Shown: positions 1 through 8,654, counted from the stretch's first letter. The stretch: 44,418 bases of DNA from Longimicrobiales bacterium (GCA_028278645.1 JANQDZ010000101.1:1-44418), one strand, 5' to 3'. Made by a program: numbers and translations. Notes: generated by a model not told the origin, from the sequence alone.

Positions 1-26
1 GGCGCACCCGGGGGGCTCTAATCAGG

Positions 27-1145
27 CTAGGTTCCGCCCATCCGACGACAGCTTTGGACGATCCTGAAATCCGCTTCCCGTTCGTCGGTGATAACCTCGA
101 AGAACGACTCCACGTAGGTGGTCGCCAGGTGCCGGTTCCTTCCGGTTAATCCTGGTTGGCTGGTTATCAGGTCCAGGATGGCCTCCCTCTTTCCGTTGAA
201 ATGGGAGAAGAGGCCGGCATAGTCGATCTGGTTCGAGCAAACGCCCCAGTATAGCCGCTCTCGGACGTTTGTTATGTACCGGGCCACCACCGGACTCGGG
301 CCTGCGTAAGAAGGGTTCACGAACCCGGAGAAGTCGAAGTCGAAGGGTATGGGGTGGTACACGCGGCCGATCCGAATGGCCTTCATGTTGTGGAAGCGAG
401 CGATGGACCAGTCCGTATTCCCGATCAGATACTGAAAGAGGTACATCGTCCCTGCCTGTTGCGGATCGAAATGATCAGGGTTCGCCTGCTCAGCTCCCGT
501 TACCTCCCCGCCCAACCTCTCCGCCACGGCCTCATCATCCTCGATCAGAAAGGCAAGACGGGAAACGTCCCTTTCCTCCCCTCGGACATCTCGGTAAGTA
601 ACCAGGGCAAGCTGGACCCGGAAGCCGATCTCGGTGAGGATTCCATAGATCCGGTAGGCCAGGTACTCCTCCAGTACATACTGCTCGTAGGTGTTATTGT
701 CCCTGCAGTGGGTGACCATTTTCACCTTGTCCGTCCCGTGCAGCACTGAACCACTTACCGAGTCCGTCGGGAAGTTCAGCCGGAGTGGAGGGAAGTCACA
801 GATATGGCGGTTCAGCCGAAACCGCCCTCGGGTCCGGACCTGAACGGGATAGGAGGCGTCCCCGGCAAGACCTCCAAGGAAGACACGACCAGGCCTTTCC
901 TCGCTTTCCTGTCCCCTATCGTTCCGAAGGGCTTGGAAATCTGCCATGAGGGTCATGGCCAGGGGTACATGGTCCTCAAAGAGCCGCCGCGGGCCGGGAA
1001 CTTGTGAGGAATCACTCGAGACCAATCCGGATTGGCGGTCCGAGCCCGACCACGGCATCCCACCGGTCGTGGCGGCCGTACCTCCACACCCGGACAAAGC
1101 CAAAACCACGGTCAGCCCGACCGGATAAAGGGGGTGGTTCCTCAA
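27..1145 (-). CDS. CotH-like lipoprotein of unknown function
   Basis: A 372-aa protein starting at TTG, chosen because CAGGGAG sits about 8 nt upstream and a signal peptide with lipobox LSGC (Cys20) follows at once; it is therefore probably a lipoprotein. The C-terminal half carries GNTDWSIARFHN followed by PIPFDFDFSG. That pattern (Asn/Asp near His-Asn, then an Asp-x-Asp) resembles the catalytic and metal-binding motifs of CotH-type, PI3K-fold protein kinases. The family link is inference from motifs only. Several Cys residues in the mature part could form disulfides. It is divergent from the amidohydrolase gene and has no partner on its own strand in the window. Function is unproven. Confidence 0.7.
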   Translation of the reverse strand: MRNHPLYPVGLTVVLALSGCGGTAATTGGMPWSGSDRQSGLVSSDSSQVPGPRRLFEDHVPLAMTLMADFQALRNDRGQESEERPGRVFLGGLAGDASYPVQVRTRGRFRLNRHICDFPPLRLNFPTDSVSGSVLHGTDKVKMVTHCRDNNTYEQYVLEEYLAYRIYGILTEIGFRVQLALVTYRDVRGEERDVSRLAFLIEDDEAVAERLGGEVTGAEQANPDHFDPQQAGTMYLFQYLIGNTDWSIARFHNMKAIRIGRVYHPIPFDFDFSGFVNPSYAGPSPVVARYITNVRERLYWGVCSNQIDYAGLFSHFNGKREAILDLITSQPGLTGRNRHLATTYVESFFEVITDEREADFRIVQSCRRMGGT

Positions 1146-1409
1146 GCTTCAACTCCCTGGAGCATGTTTTTGGATAGATGCCACGACCAGCCGATTCGTT
1201 GCACCTGGAACGAGGATTGTTTTTGTGCCCTGGTTTCGCAAGGAAAAGGAACCGCCGGGGATTGGGCCTCGCGAATGTCCGACCATTCTTGCCCCCCTCG
1301 TGCCTGGAACCCCATTTTCTCGGAAACCTCCACCTTTCCTGGAGGCCGAGCCCTCCCCCTTCTCACAGGGTGTGTCCTCGGATCAATCGAAGACAAAGGA
1401 GCGGACAAG

Positions 1410-3143
1410 ATGGTTGGTATCAAGAAAGCATTCGGTCTCGGTTCCGTTTTGTTCCTGATTGTGGGAGTACACCTGGCCCTGGAGGGTTGCGCTCCAAGCC
1501 AAGAGGCCGATCTGGCCTACATCAACGGCAACATCTATACGGTCGACGGAGATTTCAGCACCGTGTCGGCCCTGGCCGTGAAAGACGGGAAATTCACCTA
1601 CGTCGGGGACGATGCTGGTGCACAGGCACACATCGGGTCTGGGACCGATGTCGTCGATCTCGGGGGGCGAACCATACTTCCCGGCCTCCACGATTCCCAT
1701 CTACATATCCGGTTTGGGGAAAGGGAGCTGTATCCCCAGGTCCCTGACATCAGGGAGAACCTTGGGGAATGGGCTTCGGTGGAGCGAATGCAGGAGGTGA
1801 TTCGTCATGCCCTCGAGACAGGTGAAGGGATGCGGCCAGGCCCGGAGCCCAGGTGGATCGTCCTGAGAGGTTGGATGGCCGCCGTGTGGGATCCGCCGGT
1901 CTTCCGGAAGGAGCTCCTGGACGCGGCCGCGCCTGACAACCCCGTCTTCATCAGCCGGTACACCCACGGTAGCGGTGCCAACAGCAAGGCGCTGGAGCTC
2001 GCTGGGATCACACGGGACACCCCCGATCCTGAAGGCGGTCACATCAAAAAGGACGAAAACGGGGAACCCACAGGTGAATTCGTGGAGAGGGCTCCACCTC
2101 AACTGACCAGCCTTATCCCCGATGTAGCTCCGTACACGGACGCCGAACGGGACCGAAACTTGGTGGATGGAACCGCCCTGGCCGTCGCCAGTGGGCTCAC
2201 GACCCTTCATGGGGCCAGCCGAACCGGGTACAACGAGGTTCAACGACGGATCAGGCTTTATGACGAAGGTCGCCTGAAGGTCCGCATCAACGAGATGGTG
2301 AACGAGGATGCCGCGAGACGTCTCGGTGAACCGCTGAACCACGAAAACAAGTATTTCGTTAGGTCCGTGAAGGCGTTTGCCGATGGCGCCCTGGGATCAC
2401 GAGGGGCCCTCCTGATGGAGGAGTACAGCGACTATCCAGGATATACCGGTGAGCCGGTCAGGAGCGAGGACCAGCTGGCAGAATTGGGAACCGAGCTCCT
2501 CCCCATGGGCTTCAATCTCCGGGTCCACTGCATCGGAGACGGCGGCAATCACGTTGCAATCAACGCCTTCGAGCGTGCCATGGAAGCAACGGGTACGTCA
2601 GGTGAAGACGCCCGCATGGCCCTCGAGCACGCCCAATTCTTCGTCCCCGAAGACATCCCACGGATCAAGGAGCACAACATCATCGCCTCCATGCAACCGC
2701 TTCACGCAACGGAAGACATGAACTTCGCGGTGGAGCGCGTGGGTGAGGAGCGTTTGAAGTACGGCTACATCTGGAGCGACCTCATCGACCTGGGGGTGCA
2801 TTTGCCCACCGGGACCGACTACTCCGTTTCCCCGTACAACCCCTTCTATACTCTGCATGCGGCGATTACCCGACAGGATCGGGGGAACAACCCCCCTGGA
2901 GGCTGGTATCCCGAACAGGCCATGACCAGGGAGGAAGCTCTACGGGCGGCGACCATCGAAGGCGCATACGTCATGTTTGCAGAGGATATCCTGGGTTCAA
3001 TCGAGGTCGGGAAGCTCGCCGACTTCGTGGTGATCCCGGTGGACTACATGACCGTCCCAGCCGAGGACATATGGAAGATCCAACCGGATCAGACGGTGAT
3101 CGGCGGTGAAGTCGTGTATTCGAAGTCGGACGACGGCAGCTGA
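1410..3143 (+). CDS. YtcJ-type amidohydrolase, predicted lipoprotein
   Basis: A 577-aa metal-dependent hydrolase of the amidohydrolase 3 (YtcJ/NfdA) family. The ATG is preceded by AAAGGAG and starts a signal peptide with lipobox LEGC (Cys27), so the enzyme is probably lipid-anchored outside the cytoplasm. The fold landmarks are in order: an N-terminal beta-sandwich strand (INGNIYTVDG), the metal motif HDSHLH (about residues 94-99), HCIGDGG, ALEHAQF, and the C-terminal PTGTDYSVSPYNP and GKLADFVV segments. The open frame extends upstream to 1032, but that part lacks a ribosome binding site and signal peptide. Family members act on amides and N-acyl or N-formyl compounds; the substrate here cannot be read from sequence. 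Confidence 0.9.
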   Translation: MVGIKKAFGLGSVLFLIVGVHLALEGCAPSQEADLAYINGNIYTVDGDFSTVSALAVKDGKFTYVGDDAGAQAHIGSGTDVVDLGGRTILPGLHDSHLHIRFGERELYPQVPDIRENLGEWASVERMQEVIRHALETGEGMRPGPEPRWIVLRGWMAAVWDPPVFRKELLDAAAPDNPVFISRYTHGSGANSKALELAGITRDTPDPEGGHIKKDENGEPTGEFVERAPPQLTSLIPDVAPYTDAERDRNLVDGTALAVASGLTTLHGASRTGYNEVQRRIRLYDEGRLKVRINEMVNEDAARRLGEPLNHENKYFVRSVKAFADGALGSRGALLMEEYSDYPGYTGEPVRSEDQLAELGTELLPMGFNLRVHCIGDGGNHVAINAFERAMEATGTSGEDARMALEHAQFFVPEDIPRIKEHNIIASMQPLHATEDMNFAVERVGEERLKYGYIWSDLIDLGVHLPTGTDYSVSPYNPFYTLHAAITRQDRGNNPPGGWYPEQAMTREEALRAATIEGAYVMFAEDILGSIEVGKLADFVVIPVDYMTVPAEDIWKIQPDQTVIGGEVVYSKSDDGS

Positions 3144-3173
3144 GGCTCGACCCGTTGGGACGACACCGGAGTC

Positions 3174-3215
3174 GGGAAAGCCGGTCCAAGGTTGGGACCG
3201 GCTTTTCCCTTTCCT
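3174..3215 (+). terminator. Intrinsic terminator after the amidohydrolase gene
   Basis: Inverted repeat 3174-3187 / 3195-3209 (GGGAAAGCCGGTCC against its complement with one bulged base), 7-nt loop, then a pyrimidine-rich tail. It lies 30 nt after the stop codon. Confidence 0.7.
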
Positions 3216-3253
3216 TCGTAGATGAGGGACCCAAAACGCGAATTTCCCGCTGT

Positions 3254-3283
3254 TTGTGACCGGCCAATCCGGGACCATCTAAT
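3254..3283 (+). promoter_or_regulatory. Candidate sigma70-type promoter for the S51 peptidase gene
   Basis: TTGTGA (3254-3259), an 18-bp spacer, then TCTAAT (3278-3283). It would start RNA near 3290, leaving a leader of about 200 nt. The 359-bp gap between the two genes otherwise shows the terminator above and a 56-codon frame (3296-3466) that ends in TAG just upstream of, and in frame with, the next gene. I see no good sign that this frame is coding. Confidence 0.4.
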
Positions 3284-3502
3284 CTGTTGGGGCGTATGAA
3301 GGTCACCCCCGCCGTCGGCAGAGATCGGGAAGCCACAATGTCCAGACTGACCAGTGAAGGTGGGGTTCTGGATCGACGGCCACCTTGGTTCTCCGCTTCG
3401 ATCCACCACCGGATGCAGAGGACGAGAGGGAAACCTGGACCTACCCCGAGGTTGCCTCGTGATTAGAAGACTGGAGGTCCTCTGAAAACTGTATTCTGGG
3501 TC

Positions 3503-4399
3503 ATGGCCTTTGGGGTCACCTCCCCATTCCTCACCCATGGGCGTCCGGCCTTGGTGAGCTACCAGGAGGCGACGGGATACGGACCCCCGTCCGGGGCTTT
3601 GGTCATTGTCGGGGGGAGAGCCACGCCGGAGATCCTCGAGCGGTTCATCGAGTTGGGGGGTGGGGCCAGTGAAGGCCGTTTTGTAATCGTGCCCACAGCC
3701 GATGGGAACTTCGACCAGAACGGCTATCCCAGGGTCTACCAACATGAGCGTGTACTGGCCTCCTGGCAGAGTCTGGGGGTACGGAACGTATCCATGCTTC
3801 ATACGCACTCCCCCCGGGTCGCCGACACGGAGGAGTTCGCAGCCGAGCTGGGGCAGGCGACGGCGGTATGGTTTAATGGTGGCCGCCAGCGGAACCTCGT
3901 GGATTCTTACGCAGGGACCCGAACCCTCCAGGAGTTCCACCGGGTCCTCGAGCGCGGGGGCGTGATCGGGGGAAGTTCCGCCGGAGCCACCATTCAGGGC
4001 GAGTACCTGGTCAGGAGTGGCCCCGACGGTTCTCATATCGTGATGACCGATGAGGAGGAACATCACCACGGTTTCGAATTCCTTCGGAGATCGGCTATCG
4101 ATCCCCATATCAATACGAGGAACCGTTGGGACGACCTGACATCCGTTGTCCAGAGATACCCTCATCTCCTGGGCATCGGCCTCTCGGAGGGTACCGCAAT
4201 CATCGTAAGCGGCGATCGGTTCGAGGTTCTTGGGGAATCCCTGGTCACCGTTCATGATCACACTCGGGCGGTTAGCCCGGGGGAGAGGCCATACCTGGTG
4301 CTGGCTCACGGGGACCTTTACGACATGAAGGCGCGCCGAATCGTGAAGCTGGGCGTCGGGGGCGTGGGGAGTGTTTGGCCGTCGCCGGCGCACTGGTAG
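3503..4399 (+). CDS. Cyanophycinase-like peptidase (S51 family)
   Basis: A 298-aa protein with the S51 layout: ALVIVGGRA strand, NGGRQRNLVD (about 126-134), and the nucleophile elbow GGSSAGA (Ser159 the likely catalytic Ser), followed by a His-rich HHHGFEFL segment and DPHINTRNR. Cyanophycinases release beta-Asp-Arg dipeptides from cyanophycin. No cyanophycin synthetase is in the window, so the substrate may be another isopeptide or dipeptide. The start is uncertain. GGAGGT (3473-3478) is too far from this ATG but 3-4 nt from an in-frame CTG at 3482. Starting there would add LKTVFWV and give a complete signal peptide. A TAG at 3464 rules out any earlier start. Confidence 0.85.
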   Translation: MAFGVTSPFLTHGRPALVSYQEATGYGPPSGALVIVGGRATPEILERFIELGGGASEGRFVIVPTADGNFDQNGYPRVYQHERVLASWQSLGVRNVSMLHTHSPRVADTEEFAAELGQATAVWFNGGRQRNLVDSYAGTRTLQEFHRVLERGGVIGGSSAGATIQGEYLVRSGPDGSHIVMTDEEEHHHGFEFLRRSAIDPHINTRNRWDDLTSVVQRYPHLLGIGLSEGTAIIVSGDRFEVLGESLVTVHDHTRAVSPGERPYLVLAHGDLYDMKARRIVKLGVGGVGSVWPSPAHW

Positions 4400-4416
4400 G
4401 AGAGGCTCCGGAACAA

Positions 4417-4440
4417 CCAAAAGGCCCCGACAAGCGGGGC
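4417..4440 (-). terminator. Intrinsic terminator downstream of repeat unit B
   Basis: On the minus strand GCCCCG-CTTGT-CGGGGC followed by CTTTTGG. It ends the second non-coding unit (4447-4626) and faces the end of the S51 peptidase gene, whose stop is at 4399. Confidence 0.65.
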
Positions 4441-4446
4441 GCATCT

Positions 4447-4626
4447 AAAGGCGCCGGCCGAATGGAGTTGCGGACGCCGGATGCTCATTCGCCCCCAAAA
4501 GGACGTTTCAGCTGAAACGTCTTCTGACCACAGCAAGCACATTCACCGCCCATCCTCGCTCGTCTCGGGGATCAGCGATAGGAAAAACCTCGACTCCCCT
4601 GCCCCTCGGCTCGAACCGAGGTTCTC
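4447..4626 (-). repeat. Non-coding tandem unit B, possible small RNA gene
   Basis: A direct repeat of 4682-4861, offset 235 bp. Hand alignment gives about 20 differences in roughly 172 gap-free positions (near 88% identity). Both copies keep a perfect 20-bp palindrome (GACGTTTCAG and its complement, here 4502-4521) and end on the minus strand in GGCCGGCGCC, the same bases that end tRNA-Cys. Each is followed on the minus strand by a terminator hairpin, which argues for minus-strand transcription. No frame is conserved as protein between copies. The strand is inference and the RNA family is not recognised. Confidence 0.5.
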
Positions 4627-4644
4627 ATCCGCCGAGAGGCCATG

Positions 4645-4680
4645 AGAAAAGCCCCGGATCCCGAAAGGGACCAGGGCTTT
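4645..4680 (-). terminator. Intrinsic terminator downstream of repeat unit A
   Basis: AAAGCCC (4648-4654) pairs with GGGCTTT (4674-4680), with an inner stem of GATCCC/GGGACC around GAAA. Read on the minus strand it ends in CTTTTCT. Confidence 0.65.
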
Positions 4681-4681
4681 C

Positions 4682-4861
4682 CAAGGCGCCGGCCGGATGG
4701 AGCTGCGGACGCCGGATGCTCATTCGCCCCCAATAGGACGTTTCAGCTGAAACGTCTCCTGACCACAGCAGGCACGTTCACCGGCGTTCCTCGCTCGTCT
4801 CGGGGGTCAACCCCAAGGAAAAACCTGACCTCACATGCCCCTCGACTCGAACCTTCGGTCC
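4682..4861 (-). repeat. Non-coding tandem unit A, possible small RNA gene
   Basis: First copy (in minus-strand order) of the duplicated unit described at 4447-4626. The palindrome is at 4738-4757. In this copy CGCCGG and CCGGCG flank the palindrome and can pair, giving a longer closed structure on the minus strand; in copy B that pairing is weakened by substitutions. It begins about 20 nt after the tRNA-Cys terminator, leaving little room for a separate promoter. It may therefore be made by read-through, or its promoter lies inside the unit. Confidence 0.5.
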
Positions 4862-4882
4862 GATCCGGCCAGAATGCCAACG

Positions 4883-4917
4883 AAAAACGCTCGGTCCCGA
4901 TTGGGACGGAGCGTTTT
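4883..4917 (-). terminator. Intrinsic terminator of the tRNA-Gly/tRNA-Cys transcript
   Basis: AAAACGCTC (4884-4892) pairs with GAGCGTTTT (4909-4917), with GTCCC/GGGAC continuing the stem. On the minus strand it ends in GTTTTTCG, five bases after tRNA-Cys. Confidence 0.8.
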
Positions 4918-4921
4918 CCAG

Positions 4922-4993
<72 letters not shown>

Positions 4994-5041
4994 AAAAAAG
5001 AAGAAGGGGCGACGCACGGCTTTTCAGCGACTCGCCCCCAG

Positions 5042-5114
5042 AGCGGGAAACCGGACTCGAACCGGCGACCCCAACCTTGGCAAGGTTGTGCTCTACCAAC
5101 TGAGCTATTCCCGC
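5042..5114 (-). tRNA. tRNA-Gly (GCC)
   Basis: A 73-nt cloverleaf without encoded CCA. Acceptor GCGGGAA/TTCCCGC, anticodon stem CAACC/GGTTG with loop TTGCCAA (anticodon GCC), T arm GCCGG-TTCGAGT-CCGGT, discriminator U. It lies 48 nt upstream of tRNA-Cys on the same strand. Confidence 0.97.
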
Positions 5115-5190
5115 ATGGTCTCGGAGGCTCATGATGCCGTATCCGGGGGCTCCCGAATGCGTTCCGGCATGCCTCCCAGAACGTAAATTG

Positions 5191-5219
5191 AAGCTAGAAA
5201 TGCGCAAAGGACGTGTCAA
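5191..5219 (-). promoter_or_regulatory. Promoter of the tRNA-Gly/tRNA-Cys transcript
   Basis: On the minus strand TTGACA (5214-5219), a 17-bp spacer, TAGCTT (5191-5196). The predicted start is near 5184, about 70 nt before tRNA-Gly. Confidence 0.65.
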
Positions 5220-5346
5220 CCCAATTCTGACACGGGATCGTTTCCTCTAATCCCTTCCCCCCGTTAGATTTCCTTCCGCTTCTTGAGGTCGATCCATCCT
5301 TGGATCAATCCCTTTTCCCGGACCGAATGGAAAGAGCTCTTCCGGA

Positions 5347-6969
5347 ATGAGCCGGCCGACATCTCGTATCCGCCAGTTGACCTCCGTTTTGGCCTGGATC
5401 GCCCTGATTCTGGGCTACCAGGCTCAACACTTGGAGGGGCAGGAGCTACCTTGGATCCAGGGCGGAAAGGTTCGGCTCGATTTTTTCCCGACCTACTGGA
5501 CCTGGGATTCCCGTTATGGGATCGGACCCTCCGGCGCCGACGAGATTGAAGAGCTGGGCATGGACCTCTGGGGCGACCCTCTGGGTCGTGAGATCCTTCC
5601 AGATCTCGGCAGCCTGGAGGAGAGCCTTCAACAGGCCCTTCAGGATCCGTCGTACCGTGTCAGGTTGGGTGTTAGCCAAGCCTACCGGGATCAATCCAGA
5701 CTCGTTTTCCCTTTCAGGCTGGATATCGGCATCACCGACTGGCTCACGATCGGAGGGATGGCGCCTTTGGTCCGGTCGAGGAGCGAGATCACGTTCGCGC
5801 TGGATGCCGATTCCCTCACTGCCACCGACGGGATCAGTCCGTTCGAGGCGGATCCGGCCGCTGTCATCACCTTCCTGGACGCTTTTCGGAACGCTCTGTT
5901 GACGGCACAGGCCACGCACCCTGCGGACCCGGCGGTACTGGAGGCTCAGGAATACCTGGACGTCCTCACCAAAGCATACTCCCACTCCAGCTTTTTCCCA
6001 GCCGATGGTTCCCAGCCAGGTGCGAAGCTCCAGGAGCGGTTGGAGGAATTCAGGACGGCATTCTCCTCTTTGGGGGTTTTCGGGCTGCCGCTGGCCGTCC
6101 CTTTGGCGGATTCCTACATGGACGAGGAAAGCTTTCAAGGCTTCCTCGGGGGCCGCCATATGCGGGCCGCCCCGTTGGAGGACTGGACCGACCCCTTCGT
6201 CCTCGGAGACATCGAGATCACAGCGGATGTGCGTTTGCTCCACCGTGGCTTCGAACCGGACTCCGCCGGCCAGCTCCCCCGTCTGCGGCTCCAAGCGGGT
6301 GGGGGTGTGTTGGTGCGGCTCGGGACCGGGGCGAACGCCGATCCGGCTCGGTTCTTCGACCAGGACCACGGCGACGGCCAAATGGATTTTGAGGCCAACG
6401 CGTTCGGGATGATGGAGTTCGGGTCCCGGCTCGGTGCCTGGGGGCAAGTCCGGTACGGGATTCAGACCGAAGGTGATGTCTTCCGGAGGATTGCCGCGCC
6501 GTCGGAAACCCTCCCGGCATTCTCCCGCACCGTTCCACTGAAGTGGACTCCAGGTGACTATTTCGAGCTCGACCTGAACCCTCGGGTCTTCCTGACCCCT
6601 GACATGAGCTTCGGTGTCCGATACCACCTTTGGTCCAAAGGGGAGGATTCCTATTCCCTCGGGGCCATCAACACCGAGATCCAGGATCCAGCCGAACTTC
6701 CCCCGGCGGATCTCCTAAATCTGGAAACCGAACAAACCCTCCAGGAAATCGGGTTTTCCGCCACCTACTCTTCCGTGGGCCCCCATGCCCGAGGTGAGGT
6801 GGGTATGCCACTGTTGATCAGGGCTACATACTTCCAACCGGTGGGTGGAAGTGGTGGGCGGACCCCCAAAGGTGGTCGCTTCCAGGTCGGTATTACGATC
6901 TTCAAGACCTTCTGGGGTGGCGAGCGATCAGCCGGTGAATCCCAAGAGCTCTCTGGCGTGGTCCCGTGA
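5347..6969 (+). CDS. Predicted outer-membrane beta-barrel protein
   Basis: A 540-aa protein not recognised as a named family. It starts with a basic stretch and a hydrophobic segment (LTSVLAWIALILGY), a likely signal peptide ending near LEGQ. The rest is rich in alternating polar and aromatic or hydrophobic strands, such as GVRYHLWSKGEDSYSLG and RFQVGITIFKTFWG near the end, as expected of an outer-membrane barrel. The middle (about 170-260) is more helical and polar. Its last 42 bp run through the end of recN on the other strand. No operon partner is visible. The barrel assignment is inference from sequence texture. Confidence 0.65.
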   Translation: MSRPTSRIRQLTSVLAWIALILGYQAQHLEGQELPWIQGGKVRLDFFPTYWTWDSRYGIGPSGADEIEELGMDLWGDPLGREILPDLGSLEESLQQALQDPSYRVRLGVSQAYRDQSRLVFPFRLDIGITDWLTIGGMAPLVRSRSEITFALDADSLTATDGISPFEADPAAVITFLDAFRNALLTAQATHPADPAVLEAQEYLDVLTKAYSHSSFFPADGSQPGAKLQERLEEFRTAFSSLGVFGLPLAVPLADSYMDEESFQGFLGGRHMRAAPLEDWTDPFVLGDIEITADVRLLHRGFEPDSAGQLPRLRLQAGGGVLVRLGTGANADPARFFDQDHGDGQMDFEANAFGMMEFGSRLGAWGQVRYGIQTEGDVFRRIAAPSETLPAFSRTVPLKWTPGDYFELDLNPRVFLTPDMSFGVRYHLWSKGEDSYSLGAINTEIQDPAELPPADLLNLETEQTLQEIGFSATYSSVGPHARGEVGMPLLIRATYFQPVGGSGGRTPKGGRFQVGITIFKTFWGGERSAGESQELSGVVP

Positions 6970-8592
6970 GGCCTGGGATTCCGGATCCCCTCCCAGCATC
7001 CTGGCCACTTCTCTGATCCTCTCCTCCCCGGCCAGTACTCTCACGCTGGTCGAAGCCATCCCCTCGACCTCGTCCTTCTCGACAAGGAGCTGCTGATCGG
7101 CCCGGGCGGCCAATTGGGGGAGGTGGGTAATCACAAAAACCTGATGATGGTGTGCCACCGCGTGGAGTTTCTCCGCGACCTTCAGAGCGATCTCGCCACC
7201 GATCCCTGCATCGATCTCGTCGAATATGAGAGAGGGGATCTCATCCACTCCAGCCAGGACACTTTTGAGAGCGAGCATCACCCTGGAGAGCTCACCGCCG
7301 GAAGCGATCTGCGAGAGCGGGCCTGGATCGAAGCCTGGGTTGAGGCTAACCTGGAAATCCGTCTGTTCGCCGCCGAAAGACCCTGGCTCCTCGAGGGGGG
7401 TGAGCTTGATTCGAAAGATCCCCTTCCCTAGCCCCATGTCCGGAAAAAGGGTAACCACCTCCGCTTCCAGTCGCTTCGCCCCCTCTGCCCGAATCCGGCC
7501 GAGCTCCTTGGACTCACCTTCAAATCGTTCTTCCAGACCCAGGATTTCCTTCCTTATCCCACCTAGGTCCAACGAAGCCTCGTCGAGCTCGTCCAGCTCG
7601 GCCCGGATCCGTGCCCCCGTCGAGAGGACCTCTTCAAGGTCGGGGCCGTATTTCCTCTTGAGTCTGGAGATCCGATCCAGCCTCGATCGGATTTCTTCCA
7701 GACGTACCGGGTCGTATTCGAGGCCAGACGCATAATCCCCCAGCTTCTGCCCCGAGTCGGTCAGAAGGTGGTACGCTTCCTCCAGTGTGCTGACTGTTTC
7801 CCCCAGAGCGGGATCAAGCTTCGATAGGTGTTCAAGGAGTCCCCTCAGAGATGCAACACGGTCGGAGAGAGAGTCGTCTCCACCGTACAGGGATTCGTGG
7901 AGACCCCGCGCCCCCTTGGCCAATTCCTCCACGTGGTCTAGGCGTTTTGCCTCCGCCTCCAAGGCACCGTCCTCGCCGAGCTGGATCTTCGCCTCATCGA
8001 TCTCCGAGAGTTGGAAGCGAAGAAATTCGGCACGGGCTTCCAGATCCGCGACCCGAGCTTCCTTTTCATCGAGTTCGGCCCTTTTTTCCTTGAGGTCGGC
8101 GAAAGTGTCCGCCACGGATCGCGCCGTTTCAGCTGCGCCGGCGTAAATATCCAGGATCTCTCTCTGTGCCTTCCTAGCCAGAAGACTTTGATGTTCGTGT
8201 TGCCCATGGATGTCCACGAGGCGGGCCCCGAGGGCACCTACCACGGAGGCCGTGGCAGGAGATCCGTTCACCCACGCCCGATTCCGACCTTCGGCCGCAA
8301 CCTCCCGCCTCAGGAGCAGGAGGCCTTCTTCGGCTGGGAATCCGAGATCTTCAAGTTGGCGTTGGACCTGGGGAAGGTTCGAGAGGTCGAAGGTGCCTTC
8401 CACAAGTGCCTTTTCGGCACCCTTCCGTACGATCTGAGAGGAAGCCCGCTCTCCCACCAGAAGAGAGAGGGCGCCCACGATGATGGACTTCCCTGCCCCG
8501 GTTTCTCCCGACAGCACATTCAGCCCGTGCCTCAGCTCAAGGGACAGGTCGTCGATGACGGCGTAGTCCCGGACCCTCAATTCGATGAGCAT
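6928..8592 (-). CDS. recN: DNA repair protein RecN
   Basis: A 554-aa SMC-like ATPase acting early in double-strand-break repair. Walker A is GETGAGKS near residue 30. A long charged coiled-coil region (about 150-340) follows. The ABC signature is SGGELSRVMLALK, Walker B is SLIFDEIDAGIGG, and the switch region is VFVITHLPQLAA. Length matches the family. It is last in dxs-nadK-recN, 62 bp after nadK, and its stop lies inside the opposing barrel-protein gene. Confidence 0.97.
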   Translation of the reverse strand: MLIELRVRDYAVIDDLSLELRHGLNVLSGETGAGKSIIVGALSLLVGERASSQIVRKGAEKALVEGTFDLSNLPQVQRQLEDLGFPAEEGLLLLRREVAAEGRNRAWVNGSPATASVVGALGARLVDIHGQHEHQSLLARKAQREILDIYAGAAETARSVADTFADLKEKRAELDEKEARVADLEARAEFLRFQLSEIDEAKIQLGEDGALEAEAKRLDHVEELAKGARGLHESLYGGDDSLSDRVASLRGLLEHLSKLDPALGETVSTLEEAYHLLTDSGQKLGDYASGLEYDPVRLEEIRSRLDRISRLKRKYGPDLEEVLSTGARIRAELDELDEASLDLGGIRKEILGLEERFEGESKELGRIRAEGAKRLEAEVVTLFPDMGLGKGIFRIKLTPLEEPGSFGGEQTDFQVSLNPGFDPGPLSQIASGGELSRVMLALKSVLAGVDEIPSLIFDEIDAGIGGEIALKVAEKLHAVAHHHQVFVITHLPQLAARADQQLLVEKDEVEGMASTSVRVLAGEERIREVARMLGGDPESQASRDHARELLGFTG

Positions 8593-8654
8593 GGGGAGAA
8601 TCTAGAAGGCCCAAGTGGGGCGCCTCAATGGGTGATGGCGTCGCCCCACACGCC

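Noticed and set aside
1032-1409. N-terminal extension of the amidohydrolase frame
   Set aside because: The ATG at 1410 has a strong ribosome binding site and a lipobox signal peptide; the extension overlaps the divergent gene and its upstream region.
3296-3466. A 56-codon frame in the leader of the S51 peptidase, in frame with it
   Set aside because: Basic, low-information peptide with no family features; the TAG between them makes a fusion unlikely.
3089-4444. A 451-codon open frame on the minus strand opposite the S51 peptidase
   Set aside because: It is the mirror of a gene with clear S51 motifs, has no ribosome binding site or recognisable domain, and spans a terminator and a promoter.
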